From assembly GCF_004104375.1 (NCBI RefSeq), contig NZ_QOVM01000002.1:496001-560000 (forward strand): a stretch of 64,000 nucleotides of DNA, written 5' to 3'. Each line of letters begins with the position of its first letter. Position 1 is the first letter of the stretch. Positions 43,075 through 52,385 of the stretch are shown here, one piece after another. The notes beneath the pieces were generated by a model, which had not been told where the DNA came from, did not search any database, and saw only the letters and a list, made by a program, of their open reading frames with translations. The position numbers and the translations under genes were made by a program. This stretch comes from Leeuwenhoekiella aequorea. Its GTDB lineage: Bacteria > Bacteroidota > Bacteroidia > Flavobacteriales > Flavobacteriaceae.

Positions 43075-46000
43075 ATGATTCATTTTTTCGGTTCACAAGA
43101 AACCAAAATTTTCGCAGTTCAAACCAATAACGAACTTTCACAAGAAGATATAAATAAGCTTAACTGGCTTTTTGGCAATCAGGCTAAAATACAAGCGTCT
43201 ACTTTAGACGCTTTTTTTATTGGTCCACGCGCCACAATGATTACTCCCTGGAGTACTAATGCCGTTGAGATCACCCAGAATATGGGTATTGAAGGCATCA
43301 TACGTATCGAAGAATTTGTTGCTGGCAAGGCTGATTTTGATCCGATGCTCTCTCAGGAATATCTTAAGCTTGATCAAGAAGTATTTACAATAAATATTGA
43401 GCCCGATTCTATCTTACATATTGAAGATATTGCAGCATTTAATGAGCAAGAAGGGCTTTCTTTAAATGAGGAAGAAGTAGCTTATTTAGAAAGTGTAGCA
43501 AAACGTATAGGCCGTCCACTTACAGACTCAGAAGTTTTTGGCTTTAGCCAGGTAAATTCTGAGCATTGCCGTCATAAAATTTTCAACGGTACGTTTGTGA
43601 TTGATGGTGAAGAAATGCCGACTTCACTCTTTAAAATGATACGTAAGACTTCCACAGAAAATCCTAACGAAATTGTTTCTGCTTACAAAGATAATGTTGC
43701 ATTTATAAACGGACCTAAGGCAACACAGTTTGCACCTAAGACAGCTGATAAACCCGATTATTATACCGAAAAAGAATTCGATAGTGTACTTTCACTAAAA
43801 GCCGAAACTCACAACTTCCCTACTACAGTTGAACCTTTTAATGGTGCTGCAACTGGTGCTGGTGGAGAAATTCGGGATCGTCTGGCAGGTGGTCAGGGAT
43901 CATTACCGCTGGCAGGAACTGCAGTTTATATGACTGCATATTCCCGATTAAAGGCAGAATCTCAACGCGATTGGGAAGATGGTATGCCAGAACGAAAATG
44001 GTTGTATCAAACTCCAATTGATATACTTATAAAAGCTTCAAACGGGGCTTCAGACTTCGGAAATAAATTTGGTCAACCCCTTATTGCAGGTTCTGTTTTG
44101 ACTTTTGAACACGAAGAAGGTGGTCGCAAGCTAGGCTACGATAAAGTGATTATGCAAGCCGGTGGAATAGGTTACGGAAAAAAGAATCAAGCTTTAAAAG
44201 AAAAACCGCAAACCGGAGATAAAATTGTAATTCTAGGTGGTGATAACTACCGCATAGGGATGGGTGGTGCTGCAGTTTCTTCAGCAGATACGGGTGCCTT
44301 TAGCTCGGGGATTGAATTAAACGCTATTCAGCGCTCTAATCCTGAAATGCAAAAACGAGCTGCAAATGCTATTCGTGGTATGGTAGAAAGCGATGAAAAT
44401 ACCATTGTTTCTATTCACGATCACGGTGCCGGCGGTCACTTAAACTGTCTTTCTGAACTGGTTGAAGAAACCGGAGGACTGATTGATCTGGATAAACTTC
44501 CTGTAGGTGACCCTACTCTTTCAGCTAAAGAAATTATAGGCAATGAGTCGCAAGAACGTATGGGTCTAGTTATAGGTGCTCAAAATGCTGAAACTTTAAA
44601 ACGTATTGCAGATCGCGAACGTTCTCCTATGTACGAAGTAGGTGATGTGACTGGTGATCATCGCTTTACATTTAAATCTAAAACTACAGGCGAAAAACCT
44701 ATGGATTTAGAAATGAATGATATGTTTGGTAGTTCGCCAAAAACCATAATGACCGATTCAAAAATCAGTAGGGTTTATGATGATGTTTCCTACTCGTTAG
44801 AGAATTTTCACGACTATTTAGAAAATGTATTGCAACTGGAAGCTGTTGCCTGCAAAGACTGGTTAACGAATAAAGTTGATCGTTGTGTAGGTGGACGGGT
44901 TGCAAAACAGCAATGTGTGGGGAGCTTACAAATTCCACTAAATAATGTGGGAGTAATGGCCCTGGATTTTAACTCTAAAAATGGTGTTGCTACGTCAATA
45001 GGTCACTCGCCTGTAAGTGGTTTAATAAACCCCGTTGCAGGAAGTAAAAATAGTATTGCAGAAGCACTTACAAATATTATCTGGGCACCACTTGAAAAAG
45101 GCTTAAAATCGGTTTCACTATCCGCAAACTGGATGTGGCCATGTAATAATGAAGGAGAAGATGCCCGTTTATATGAGGCGGTACAAGCCGTTTCTGAGTT
45201 TGCAATAGACTTGGGCATTAATATTCCTACCGGTAAGGATTCGCTTTCTATGAAGCAGAAATATCCTGATGGTGATGTAATTGCTCCCGGAACCGTTATA
45301 ATATCTGCGGCCGGAACGTGTAGCGATATTAATAGAGTTATTGAACCTGTTCTACAACACGATGAAGGAGCTATCTATTATATAAATTTATCTCAGGATG
45401 ATTTTAAATTAGGAGGATCTAGTTTTGCTCAAATTCAGAACAAAATTGGTACTCAGGCACCTTCAATCTTAGATAATAAAGGATTTGCTAAAGCATTTGA
45501 TGTCATTCAAGATTTAATTAAAAACGATATGATCATTGCTGGTCACGATGTTGCTTCCGGCGGACTTATAACCACTCTTTTAGAATTGTGTTTTGCTGAA
45601 AATAACTTGGGTGCATCAATAGACTTGACTGCTTTTGTAGAGAAAGATTTAATTAAAATTCTTTTTGCTGAAAATGCAGGTATTGTATTTCAGGCAGCTA
45701 AGAATACTGACGTTGAATCTATTTTGACAGAAAATAACATCGCTTTCTTCAATATAGGTACTACAAGTGAAACTGCAGATTTAGAAATTAAAAAGGATTC
45801 TATTGAAATAGGTTTAAATATCTCTTCTTTACGTAGGAAATGGTTTCAGACTTCTTATCTATTAGATCAGCAACAAACCGCAAAAGGTCTGGCAGGTGCA
45901 CGATTTGCAAATTTTGATGTACAACCCTTAACATATAGTTTTCCAAAACAATTCACAGGTATCAAACCTGAAATCGATGCTACTAAACCACGCCCTAAAG

Positions 46001-46737
46001 CAGCAATTTTACGCGAAAAAGGAAGTAACAGTGAACGTGAGATGGCAAATGCTATGTATCTCGCTGGTTTTGATGTAAAAGATGTGCATATGACCGATTT
46101 GATTACCGGTCGTGAAACACTTGAAGATATTCAATTTATAGGTGCTGTGGGTGGTTTCTCAAACTCAGATGTATTAGGATCTGCTAAAGGCTGGGCTGGT
46201 GCATTTTTATACAACGAGAAAGCCAATACTGCTCTTAAGAATTTCTTTGCGCGACCAGATACACTTTCAGTAGGTATTTGTAACGGTTGCCAACTTTTTG
46301 TAGAGCTCGATTTATTAAATCCAGAACATGTGCAAAAACCAGTTATGCAACATAATGACTCTAACAAGCACGAGAGCGGATTTACCAGTGTTACTATTGC
46401 AGAAAATGATTCGGTGATGTTATCTACGCTTTCTGGAGCTACATTGGGCGTATGGATTTCTCATGGTGAAGGAAAATTTAATTTACCACTTGATGAAGAG
46501 AACTATAAAATAGTAGGTAAATACGGGTACGATGCATATCCTGCAAATCCTAACGGAAGTAGCTACAACACGGCAATGATGACTGATAAAACCGGTCGTC
46601 ACTTAGTAACGATGCCACACATAGAACGTTCTATCTTTCAATGGAACTGGGCAAACTATCCTAAAGGTCGCCAAGACGAAGTGAGCCCTTGGATTGAAGC
46701 TTTTGTAAACGCCCGTTTATGGATTGAAAAGCAATAA
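43075..46737 (+). CDS. purL: Phosphoribosylformylglycinamidine synthase, single-chain form
   Basis: Fourth step of purine synthesis: FGAR plus ATP and glutamine gives FGAM. At 1220 residues the protein is the large single-chain type with an N-terminal PurS-like part, two AIRS-like halves, and a glutaminase domain. Motifs: GFSQVNSEHCRHKIFNG near residue 157, AETHNFPTTVEPFNGAATG near 243, HDHGAGGHLN near 446, the second half with GHDVASGGL near 823, and the glutaminase Cys in VGICNGCQLF near 1068 and His in MPHIERSIFQW near 1180. Its terminator at 46761-46795 is the left copy of a duplicated hairpin. Confidence 0.97.
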   Translation: MIHFFGSQETKIFAVQTNNELSQEDINKLNWLFGNQAKIQASTLDAFFIGPRATMITPWSTNAVEITQNMGIEGIIRIEEFVAGKADFDPMLSQEYLKLDQEVFTINIEPDSILHIEDIAAFNEQEGLSLNEEEVAYLESVAKRIGRPLTDSEVFGFSQVNSEHCRHKIFNGTFVIDGEEMPTSLFKMIRKTSTENPNEIVSAYKDNVAFINGPKATQFAPKTADKPDYYTEKEFDSVLSLKAETHNFPTTVEPFNGAATGAGGEIRDRLAGGQGSLPLAGTAVYMTAYSRLKAESQRDWEDGMPERKWLYQTPIDILIKASNGASDFGNKFGQPLIAGSVLTFEHEEGGRKLGYDKVIMQAGGIGYGKKNQALKEKPQTGDKIVILGGDNYRIGMGGAAVSSADTGAFSSGIELNAIQRSNPEMQKRAANAIRGMVESDENTIVSIHDHGAGGHLNCLSELVEETGGLIDLDKLPVGDPTLSAKEIIGNESQERMGLVIGAQNAETLKRIADRERSPMYEVGDVTGDHRFTFKSKTTGEKPMDLEMNDMFGSSPKTIMTDSKISRVYDDVSYSLENFHDYLENVLQLEAVACKDWLTNKVDRCVGGRVAKQQCVGSLQIPLNNVGVMALDFNSKNGVATSIGHSPVSGLINPVAGSKNSIAEALTNIIWAPLEKGLKSVSLSANWMWPCNNEGEDARLYEAVQAVSEFAIDLGINIPTGKDSLSMKQKYPDGDVIAPGTVIISAAGTCSDINRVIEPVLQHDEGAIYYINLSQDDFKLGGSSFAQIQNKIGTQAPSILDNKGFAKAFDVIQDLIKNDMIIAGHDVASGGLITTLLELCFAENNLGASIDLTAFVEKDLIKILFAENAGIVFQAAKNTDVESILTENNIAFFNIGTTSETADLEIKKDSIEIGLNISSLRRKWFQTSYLLDQQQTAKGLAGARFANFDVQPLTYSFPKQFTGIKPEIDATKPRPKAAILREKGSNSEREMANAMYLAGFDVKDVHMTDLITGRETLEDIQFIGAVGGFSNSDVLGSAKGWAGAFLYNEKANTALKNFFARPDTLSVGICNGCQLFVELDLLNPEHVQKPVMQHNDSNKHESGFTSVTIAENDSVMLSTLSGATLGVWISHGEGKFNLPLDEENYKIVGKYGYDAYPANPNGSSYNTAMMTDKTGRHLVTMPHIERSIFQWNWANYPKGRQDEVSPWIEAFVNARLWIEKQ

Positions 46738-46760
46738 CTTGCTTATAATATTTTGATTAA

Positions 46761-46795
46761 AAAAAAGCACAGATTCTTTGAATTTGTGCTTTTTT
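46761..46795 (+). terminator. purL terminator; left copy of a duplicated hairpin
   Basis: A stem of AAAAAAGCACAGATT (46761-46775) with its near complement at 46781-46795 (one G-U pair). The core at 46768-46788 recurs with one mismatch at 50626-50646, on the far side of the accessory island. Confidence 0.9.
46768..46788 (+). repeat. Left 21-nt direct repeat bordering the accessory island
   Basis: CACAGATTCTTTGAAT followed by T and TGTG. The other copy, at 50626-50646, has C in place of that T. Both form the centre of a terminator hairpin. Between the copies lie about 3.8 kb of secreted and broken genes. Confidence 0.7.
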
Positions 46796-46931
46796 TTAAT
46801 TGTAAACTGTAACTATCGTAGCTATTTGTCTGAACAATAAATCTTTTATATTTATAGACTTGAAATTACCATTTACTGTGCTATTTATGTTTTGTGAATT
46901 CTAGATTAAGGAATAAGCAAAAATAAGATCT

Positions 46932-48325
46932 ATGAATACCAAAAGTTATAACAGTTCTATAAAATTATTATGCCATTTTCTTTCTCGCATTTGGGTTATC
47001 AACAAGTTGTCATAAAGAAGAAATAAATGATTCTAACATAAACCAAAAAAACTTTGACCTTTCTGCTTTTGAAAATATTCTTGGAAGAAATGTACGTGTA
47101 ATAATCAATAGTGATCGACTGATGGAAATTGATGGAATAAATTATACTGAATATTTACTAACTAATAATCCTGATAATTTAGTTGAATCTAATATTCATT
47201 ATACTCTACTTGTTCAAGATGGTGATGAGCTAGCAATTAGTAAAATTATAGATATAACATCACCAACAGAGAATTATCGTTTAAGCGAAAAAGACAATAT
47301 AGCCATTATACGTGTTTTTGGAAAAAAAGGAGAAACTCTCAGATCTTATCATTATTCTGATAAAACTTATTTAGAACTTGAAAATGAAAGTGAAATTGCA
47401 CAAACAAATTCGAAAATTTGCAATGGATAGAGGTTATATTTATATCGAAACTGAAAGATGGACAGACTGGTATCACAATAGTGGTAATGGTCTAAGTAAA
47501 ACGCACAGTACTTTCGAGGGTCTTACTAGGGAAGTCATATTCTCAAATACTTCAGGATATAGTTCTTATCAAAGTTATCCAACATTTGAGTACGGGGGTG
47601 GTGCTTATGATTCAAATATTGGTGCCAATTATGATGGAAAATTGAGTTTGGAGGAGCGTACAATTGAAAAGATTACTGAGAGAACTAGTGTCGATAAAAT
47701 TTATAATAATCTTGAAGGGAAAGCTGATTGTGTTTACCAAAAAATGGTTGACAATAAAAACAATATTAATTGGATTCTTGAAAATTTTAATGATGGAGAT
47801 ACTCCTTCTCAATTTAACTTAAAGCTTGTAATGTCAACAACGCTTGGCAATGAAACAAATGCCAGCACTATAAAATCTGGAAATACTTTCATAATTAAAA
47901 TCAATGCAAATACTTTATCTAGCAGAACTACTCTTGGCCTGGCTAGAACTGTAATTCACGAAGGAATCCACGCTAGATTAAGAGAGTTTTTATTTAGAAA
48001 AGGAGGTACGGTTAGTAAAAACGATTTTCCTGGGGTATATGAATACTACCGAATTTATCAGGACAACTGGGATCATCAGCAAATGGCCGATTTTTATAGG
48101 GGTACTATAGCGAAAGGCTTAAAGCAATTTGATAATGGACAACACACAGACCAATTTTATGATGATATGGCGTGGGAAGGTTTAGCGAATATTGTTGACG
48201 CAAATAATAGGCCTAATGAAATTTACACGGAAGCGTGGAAAAAATTAACAGATACTGAACAAAATAGAATTAAGAATACTATTGCAAATGAGAAAAGTAA
48301 TGGAAATAAAACCTGTGTAAAATGA
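46932..48325 (+). pseudogene. Lipoprotein with HExxH motif, interrupted by two frameshifts
   Basis: Three consecutive open segments in three frames appear to be one gene. The first begins at ATG 46932 (MNTKSYNSSIKLL) and shifts in a T4 run near 46975-46978 into a lipobox-containing segment (FGLSTSC). It then runs through 47430, where a stop follows an A4 run at 47413-47416, and continues in the next frame to 48325. Removing one base from each run restores a single protein of roughly 463 residues. The last part carries HEGIH (47957-47971), a zinc-protease-like HExxH, and DHQQM about 35 residues later. An independent start for the last 315 codons exists at 47378. Function unknown; a metallopeptidase role is an inference. 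Confidence 0.55.
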
Positions 48326-48804
48326 GAAAATACATTTTTATAGTTACATCTCTTTTGTTCTTAAGTTCCTATTCTCAGTCTAGGAAGAATATTTATTTTT
48401 TAATTGATAGAAATGATACATTAATCAAAAAACAGATTGCTACTCAAACAAATGAATACGAAGGATATCGAATAATTGATGAGACGAGAATTGTAAAAAC
48501 AAGTAGAAGATCTTTTAGAGAAAAACCAAAAGATAAAGTTTTAAAAAAAGGTGAAATTTGGATTTCAGAGGGTGATGATGTTGAATATGAAACATTTGCT
48601 TCTTATTCATTTTCTTTTAATAGAAAAGTGGATACTATCATCTCAAAAACGTATTTCGATAGTTTGTCAATAATTAAGGACAGGAGAAAATTTTTAGATA
48701 CTATTAAAATAGAAAATATATTTAATTTGAATTACATATTTATTGAACCTAAAAATTGTACCAAATTCATTATGAGACAAGCAGAGATTTTAACCTTTGA
48801 ATAA
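48322..48804 (+). CDS. Exported hypothetical protein
   Basis: Function not recognised. A 160-residue protein with a signal peptide (MRKYIFIVTSLLFLSSYS, then QS). The mature part is polar, with a likely beta-strand pattern (KNIYFLIDRNDTLIKKQ) and NYIFIEPKNCTKFIMRQ near the end. The ATG overlaps the stop of the HExxH gene by four bases, so the two were probably made together. The pair recalls small secreted partner genes next to effector-like lipoproteins, but no family can be named. Confidence 0.65.
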   Translation: MRKYIFIVTSLLFLSSYSQSRKNIYFLIDRNDTLIKKQIATQTNEYEGYRIIDETRIVKTSRRSFREKPKDKVLKKGEIWISEGDDVEYETFASYSFSFNRKVDTIISKTYFDSLSIIKDRRKFLDTIKIENIFNLNYIFIEPKNCTKFIMRQAEILTFE

Positions 48805-48834
48805 TTGCAAGCCATAACAGTTTATAGGAATAGG

Positions 48835-48955
48835 ATGTTCAAAAGTCCTAAACCATATTTACTCTTTTTATTTGTAAGCTGCAATTTCTTTTAGTAAGAA
48901 TCTGGAAAGAAATGGATGTTTATCGGGTATGTTAGTTGTTAAAAAAAAATAAATG
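48835..48955 (+). pseudogene. Remnant of a small lipoprotein gene
   Basis: ATG at 48835 opens a lipoprotein-like signal segment, MFKSPKPYLLFLFVSC, and stops after NFF. Removing one T from the T4 run at 48891-48894 continues the frame through SKNLERNGCLSGMLVV to a stop at 48953. Either a truncated tiny lipoprotein or a decayed 5' end of a longer gene. Confidence 0.35.
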
Positions 48956-49359
48956 AGAAAGCAAATGGAAGCAAGCTGTGTGAATAAGATAATCATTTTA
49001 ATGTTTCTTTTGGCAACACCTTTTTTTTCATACGGTCAAAAAAATCAATATCTGCTCTACGACATTTGTAATAATAGTATTTTTACTAGTGGAGATATAA
49101 AATATTATAATATCGACGATAATCTTTTTGAAATAAACAGATATCAACAAATTGATACAATTTCTAGGGAAGAGTTTGGTAAATTTTACCACAGTTGACA
49201 ACCTATGGGATAAGGGTAAAAAATTGTTTCTTGAAATTAGTATTAAGAAGAATAGAATGTTAGAAACTAAAAATCAAGCCTTTTGAACACATTTTTGTCA
49301 TTGAGAAGCTTCAAAATAATAAATTCAAAAGAACCCGGGTTTGGTGGATAGATTATTAA
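48953..49359 (+). pseudogene. Exported hypothetical protein, frameshifted twice
   Basis: The first segment (48953-49198) encodes a signal peptide (near residues 12-28, ending SYG, then QK) and the segment YLLYDICNNSIFTSGDIKYY. It breaks after REEFGK. A second frame continues with TTVDNLWDKGKKLF to 49286, and a third gives HIFVIEKL and KFKRTRVWWIDY before TAA at 49359. Both joins lie at T4 runs (49184-49187 and 49281-49284), and removing one T at each restores one frame of about 135 residues. The KRTRVWWIDY ending is one I associate with small flavobacterial secreted proteins of unknown function. Confidence 0.5.
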
Positions 49360-49664
49360 TAAACTTTTATAATACTAATGAATTTTAATTTAGCTACCTA
49401 ACACAAAATTGGATCTATTTAATATTAAATAAGCGGAGTGTTCTAACAGAGCCTTTAACAAATAATTTAAATCACTTTACTGTTGGGCATCATTGTTTAT
49501 GTAAAATACCTCTACAAAGAGTATATGGTATAACAACTAAGTCTATCTACCTTTCGACAATAACGGGCCAAGCTGATCCTGATTTCTCAGAACTATTTGA
49601 TGCTTTTATAGAATACAATAGGACTTCTTCTCCTGCCAATCTCAACAAAACTCAACACGAACTG
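49360..49664 (+). other. Stretch without an intact gene, holding the frame upstream of ATG 49665
   Basis: From 49389 the frame of the next entry is open with no ATG until 49665. It encodes a segment (for example NHFTVGHHCLCK) that I do not recognise. This looks like coding sequence of a gene that has lost its start. Confidence 0.4.
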
Positions 49665-49994
49665 ATGAATGATTTCATCTACGAAATGGCTACATCATTA
49701 TCTGCTTATGGAAATGCAGCAGACTATAATTTACCACTATCGTATTGCAAAAAATTATGTTACTCTGGAGATATGCTAGCTTCTGCAAGTTTTGAAAATT
49801 CGTATCCTGAATATGTTAATCCTGCTGATCGGACAAATAATTCCTGGAATAGAAATCCTGAGTTTATAGAAATTCTTTATTCTGTTTTAAGCGAACAAGA
49901 CAACACAACACAAACTTATACTCATCCTGATGCCACAACTTTCACAGCAATACCACAAGGCAAACCTGTTTCATTGGTATTTCCTTGTAATTAG
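49389..49994 (+). pseudogene. C-terminal fragment, paralogue of the HExxH lipoprotein
   Basis: An open frame of 202 codons with no start before ATG 49665. QHELMNDFIYEMATSLSAYG aligns with DHQQMADFYRGTIAKGLKQF of the gene at 46932-48325, and YCKKLCYSGDM aligns with FYDDMAWEGLANI. The conserved His that precedes each is a candidate third metal ligand. The HExxH segment itself is missing upstream, so this fragment cannot be active. It ends FPCN, overlapping the next gene by 65 bases. I infer a degraded second copy of the same family. Confidence 0.5.
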
Positions 49995-50550
49995 TGTATT
50001 TCTAATATTGATCCAGACTTCTTGTGGCTCTGTAAAAAACTCAAAAAATACCAACCTCAATATTAGGTCCTTAATAACTCTGGAGGTAAATTTTCACAAG
50101 GTAGATAATATAAAGTTTATTGATACTTTCTCTAATGATAAAGCATTTGAAACCTACCTGAAGGATAACCTCTTTGAAAAGGAACCAAAATTATCTTATC
50201 CAAATCCATTTTACTCTAAAAGTCAGGCTATAGCTTTGTTCAAAGGATCAAATGGCACTTATCTAATAAATCAACTCAATCAGTCAGATGGTTCTTTAAA
50301 AAAATATTTTCCTGAACAAAAAATAAATTTACTTTTTAAGTATGATAATGGCGAGAATAATCAGAATAGGGATTTTGAATATAAATCAAGTAAACAAATA
50401 AAAATCACAAAACCAGTCATTTCGATGGATGGGAAACTTGCGCTTATTTGGTATAGCACATACTTTGTAGGTGATGGTCATACAGGTATTCATATGTTTC
50501 AAAAAAATGATGGAAAATGGGTACTCTCGAACTTTAGAGAATTGTATTAG
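49930..50550 (+). CDS. Lipoprotein of unknown function
   Basis: A 206-residue protein not recognised by family. After a short polar N-terminus it has a hydrophobic segment (YFLVISVFLILI) and a Cys in QTSCGS, which reads as a lipoprotein signal peptide, though Gln at -3 is unusual. The mature part has strand-rich segments (KPVISMDGKLALIWYSTYF, GDGHTGIHMFQKNDGKWVL), somewhat like a small beta-sandwich. The start ATG 49930 lies within the end of the preceding fragment and is uncertain. It is the last gene of the accessory island. Confidence 0.6.
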   Translation: MPQLSQQYHKANLFHWYFLVISVFLILIQTSCGSVKNSKNTNLNIRSLITLEVNFHKVDNIKFIDTFSNDKAFETYLKDNLFEKEPKLSYPNPFYSKSQAIALFKGSNGTYLINQLNQSDGSLKKYFPEQKINLLFKYDNGENNQNRDFEYKSSKQIKITKPVISMDGKLALIWYSTYFVGDGHTGIHMFQKNDGKWVLSNFRELY

Positions 50551-50617
50551 GCCTAAGATATTTTCAATATAATGTTAAGCAGTAATTGATAATTATAGAT
50601 CTTTAGTTTGTGATAAT

Positions 50618-50654
50618 AAAAAAATCACAGATTCTTTGAATCTGTGATTTTTTT
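50618..50654 (+). terminator. Terminator at the right edge of the island
   Basis: A perfect 17-bp stem: AAAAAAATCACAGATTC at 50618-50634 with its complement at 50638-50654 and a 3-base loop. It is the second copy of the purL terminator core. Confidence 0.92.
50626..50646 (+). repeat. Right 21-nt direct repeat bordering the accessory island
   Basis: CACAGATTCTTTGAAT followed by C and TGTG, in the same orientation as the copy at 46768-46788 with one difference. Confidence 0.7.
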
Positions 50655-50671
50655 TTACCTTATTCATAACG

Positions 50672-50701
50672 AAAAACCCGATGCTATAACCACCGGGTTT
50701 A
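50672..50701 (-). terminator. Terminator of the susC-susD transcript
   Basis: On the minus strand AAACCCG (complement of 50694-50700) pairs with CGGGTTTT (complement of 50673-50680), followed by a short T run. The loop is long, so it is weaker than the others. Confidence 0.6.
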
Positions 50702-50726
50702 AAATTAACTAGGGAGTAAATTATAT

Positions 50727-52355
50727 TTAATTTTGATCAGCTTCATTAATATTTGGATTTGCATCAATTTCAGCTTGAGGAATCTTGAAAATCCAATCAT
50801 CATTAACTGATGGTTTATCCTGCATAAAACCGTCTTGATAAAGAACTGCTGCTGCACCAGAATTTGTTAAGTCTATTCCTTCATCCCAGCGAATATGATC
50901 GGTATAACTAAACCCTTCGCCATAAAGCTCTATGTAACGTTGAAATTTAATTTGCTCCATAAGCTCTGCCTGAGTATTGTATTGATCAATATCAAAAGCA
51001 CTGTCACGAGCACTTCCTAATGCATCTAATGCCGCTTTAGCACCAGTAATATCATTACTCATAGCTTTAGCTTCAGCTTCGATAAGATACATTTCTGCAG
51101 AACGCATATAAATAACATCATCAGGATCTATAGTCCCAGGATTTTTATTTAAAAACTTTACGTGCATATAAGGGTGAGTATTGTGCTGTGGTGTCATCCC
51201 ATATTTTGAAATGATCGCATCAAATGCAGCTTCAAATTCTTCTTCAGTATCATAGTTAGGATCTGATTCAAAACTACCTCCCTGATCATTAGAAGCAGAT
51301 GAATTTGTGTTAGGAGCATCTGGTAAAAATGCTTTCGTTCTATAATCTGTATCAGGAAGCATATCGTACATTTCCTTATTTATTAATTTAGGATTACCTC
51401 TGTTCTGACTTCCGTTGAATGTTGGGGAAATCAGATAAAAGTATGATCTAAAGAACGTAGTTTCCGTAGAAATCACATTACCACCCCAGATAACTTCTGG
51501 TAATTCATTAGTATTAAAACCAGACAACCAGTCTGCTTCATTCATTAATGGATACCCATTACGAGCTAATGCAGCCGAACTTGCAGCTGTAGCCCAGTCC
51601 CCTTTAGATAAAGCAATACGTGCTTTTATACCGTAAGCTGCATTAATGTTTAATTGAGACTTAATTTTTGCACTTCCATTTCCTCTTGGGTCTGCACCTT
51701 CAAAATATGTAATTGCTTGATCTATATCCTTTTCCATTTGAGCATAAACTTCTGCAACTGTAGCACGTGCTTCACTTGTAAATGGAGGCTCTGTAGCAAA
51801 AAGTAAGGGCACACCAGGATCTGTAGCCGGATCACCTATAATATATCCTTTTGCATACGCAGTAACTAAGCGATAGTAAGACCAGGCTCTGTAAGCATAT
51901 GACTGACCTAAAACATCACTCAAATTCTCATCAATCGCAAGTCCGTCTTCCTGAACTTGATTAATGATTGAATTAACACTAGTGATAAAATGATAACGTT
52001 GATACCATAATTGCTCTGAAGTCAATGATGTAGATACATTATGAGAATTCCATTGCAATTCTGATGTCATCCACCCATTTGCTGGTGCAGAGTGAATAAG
52101 ATCACCGGTAAGCACATCTCCTAGTGGTATAAAATAATGCTCCCCTGCTCTACTTGCAGAACCTCCTGGTATTGGAGATTGCGCATACATTTGTCTGTGG
52201 AGTCCATTTAATATTAATCTCATATTTGCCACAGATGATAATGCATCTGCCGCAGATATCGCGTCGGTAGGTTTAGTTTCCAGAAAATCTTCTGAGCAAC
52301 CTAGTGTTGATATCATAACTAATGACAACACTACTATTTTAATTCGTTGTAACAT
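50727..52355 (-). CDS. SusD/RagB family nutrient-binding lipoprotein
   Basis: The surface lipoprotein partner of a SusC-type transporter. It has a lipoprotein signal (SLVMISTLGC, Cys20) followed by SEDFLETKPTDAIS, the SusD start. The tetratricopeptide-rich helical body follows, with SYAYRAWSYYRLVTAYAKGY (a SusD-like block) near residue 170 and YMRSAEMYLIEAEAKA near 415. At 542 residues it is normal. It lies 30 bases after susC. No glycoside hydrolase, sulfatase or regulator lies nearby, so the substrate cannot be inferred. Confidence 0.92.
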   Translation of the reverse strand: MLQRIKIVVLSLVMISTLGCSEDFLETKPTDAISAADALSSVANMRLILNGLHRQMYAQSPIPGGSASRAGEHYFIPLGDVLTGDLIHSAPANGWMTSELQWNSHNVSTSLTSEQLWYQRYHFITSVNSIINQVQEDGLAIDENLSDVLGQSYAYRAWSYYRLVTAYAKGYIIGDPATDPGVPLLFATEPPFTSEARATVAEVYAQMEKDIDQAITYFEGADPRGNGSAKIKSQLNINAAYGIKARIALSKGDWATAASSAALARNGYPLMNEADWLSGFNTNELPEVIWGGNVISTETTFFRSYFYLISPTFNGSQNRGNPKLINKEMYDMLPDTDYRTKAFLPDAPNTNSSASNDQGGSFESDPNYDTEEEFEAAFDAIISKYGMTPQHNTHPYMHVKFLNKNPGTIDPDDVIYMRSAEMYLIEAEAKAMSNDITGAKAALDALGSARDSAFDIDQYNTQAELMEQIKFQRYIELYGEGFSYTDHIRWDEGIDLTNSGAAAVLYQDGFMQDKPSVNDDWIFKIPQAEIDANPNINEADQN

Positions 52356-52385
52356 ATGTGTAAATTTTATTTTCTTGTCGATTAA

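Noticed and set aside
46800-50600. Prophage, insertion sequence or integron in the accessory island
   Set aside because: I find no transposase, integrase, phage structural gene or inverted terminal repeat; only the direct hairpin repeat is present.
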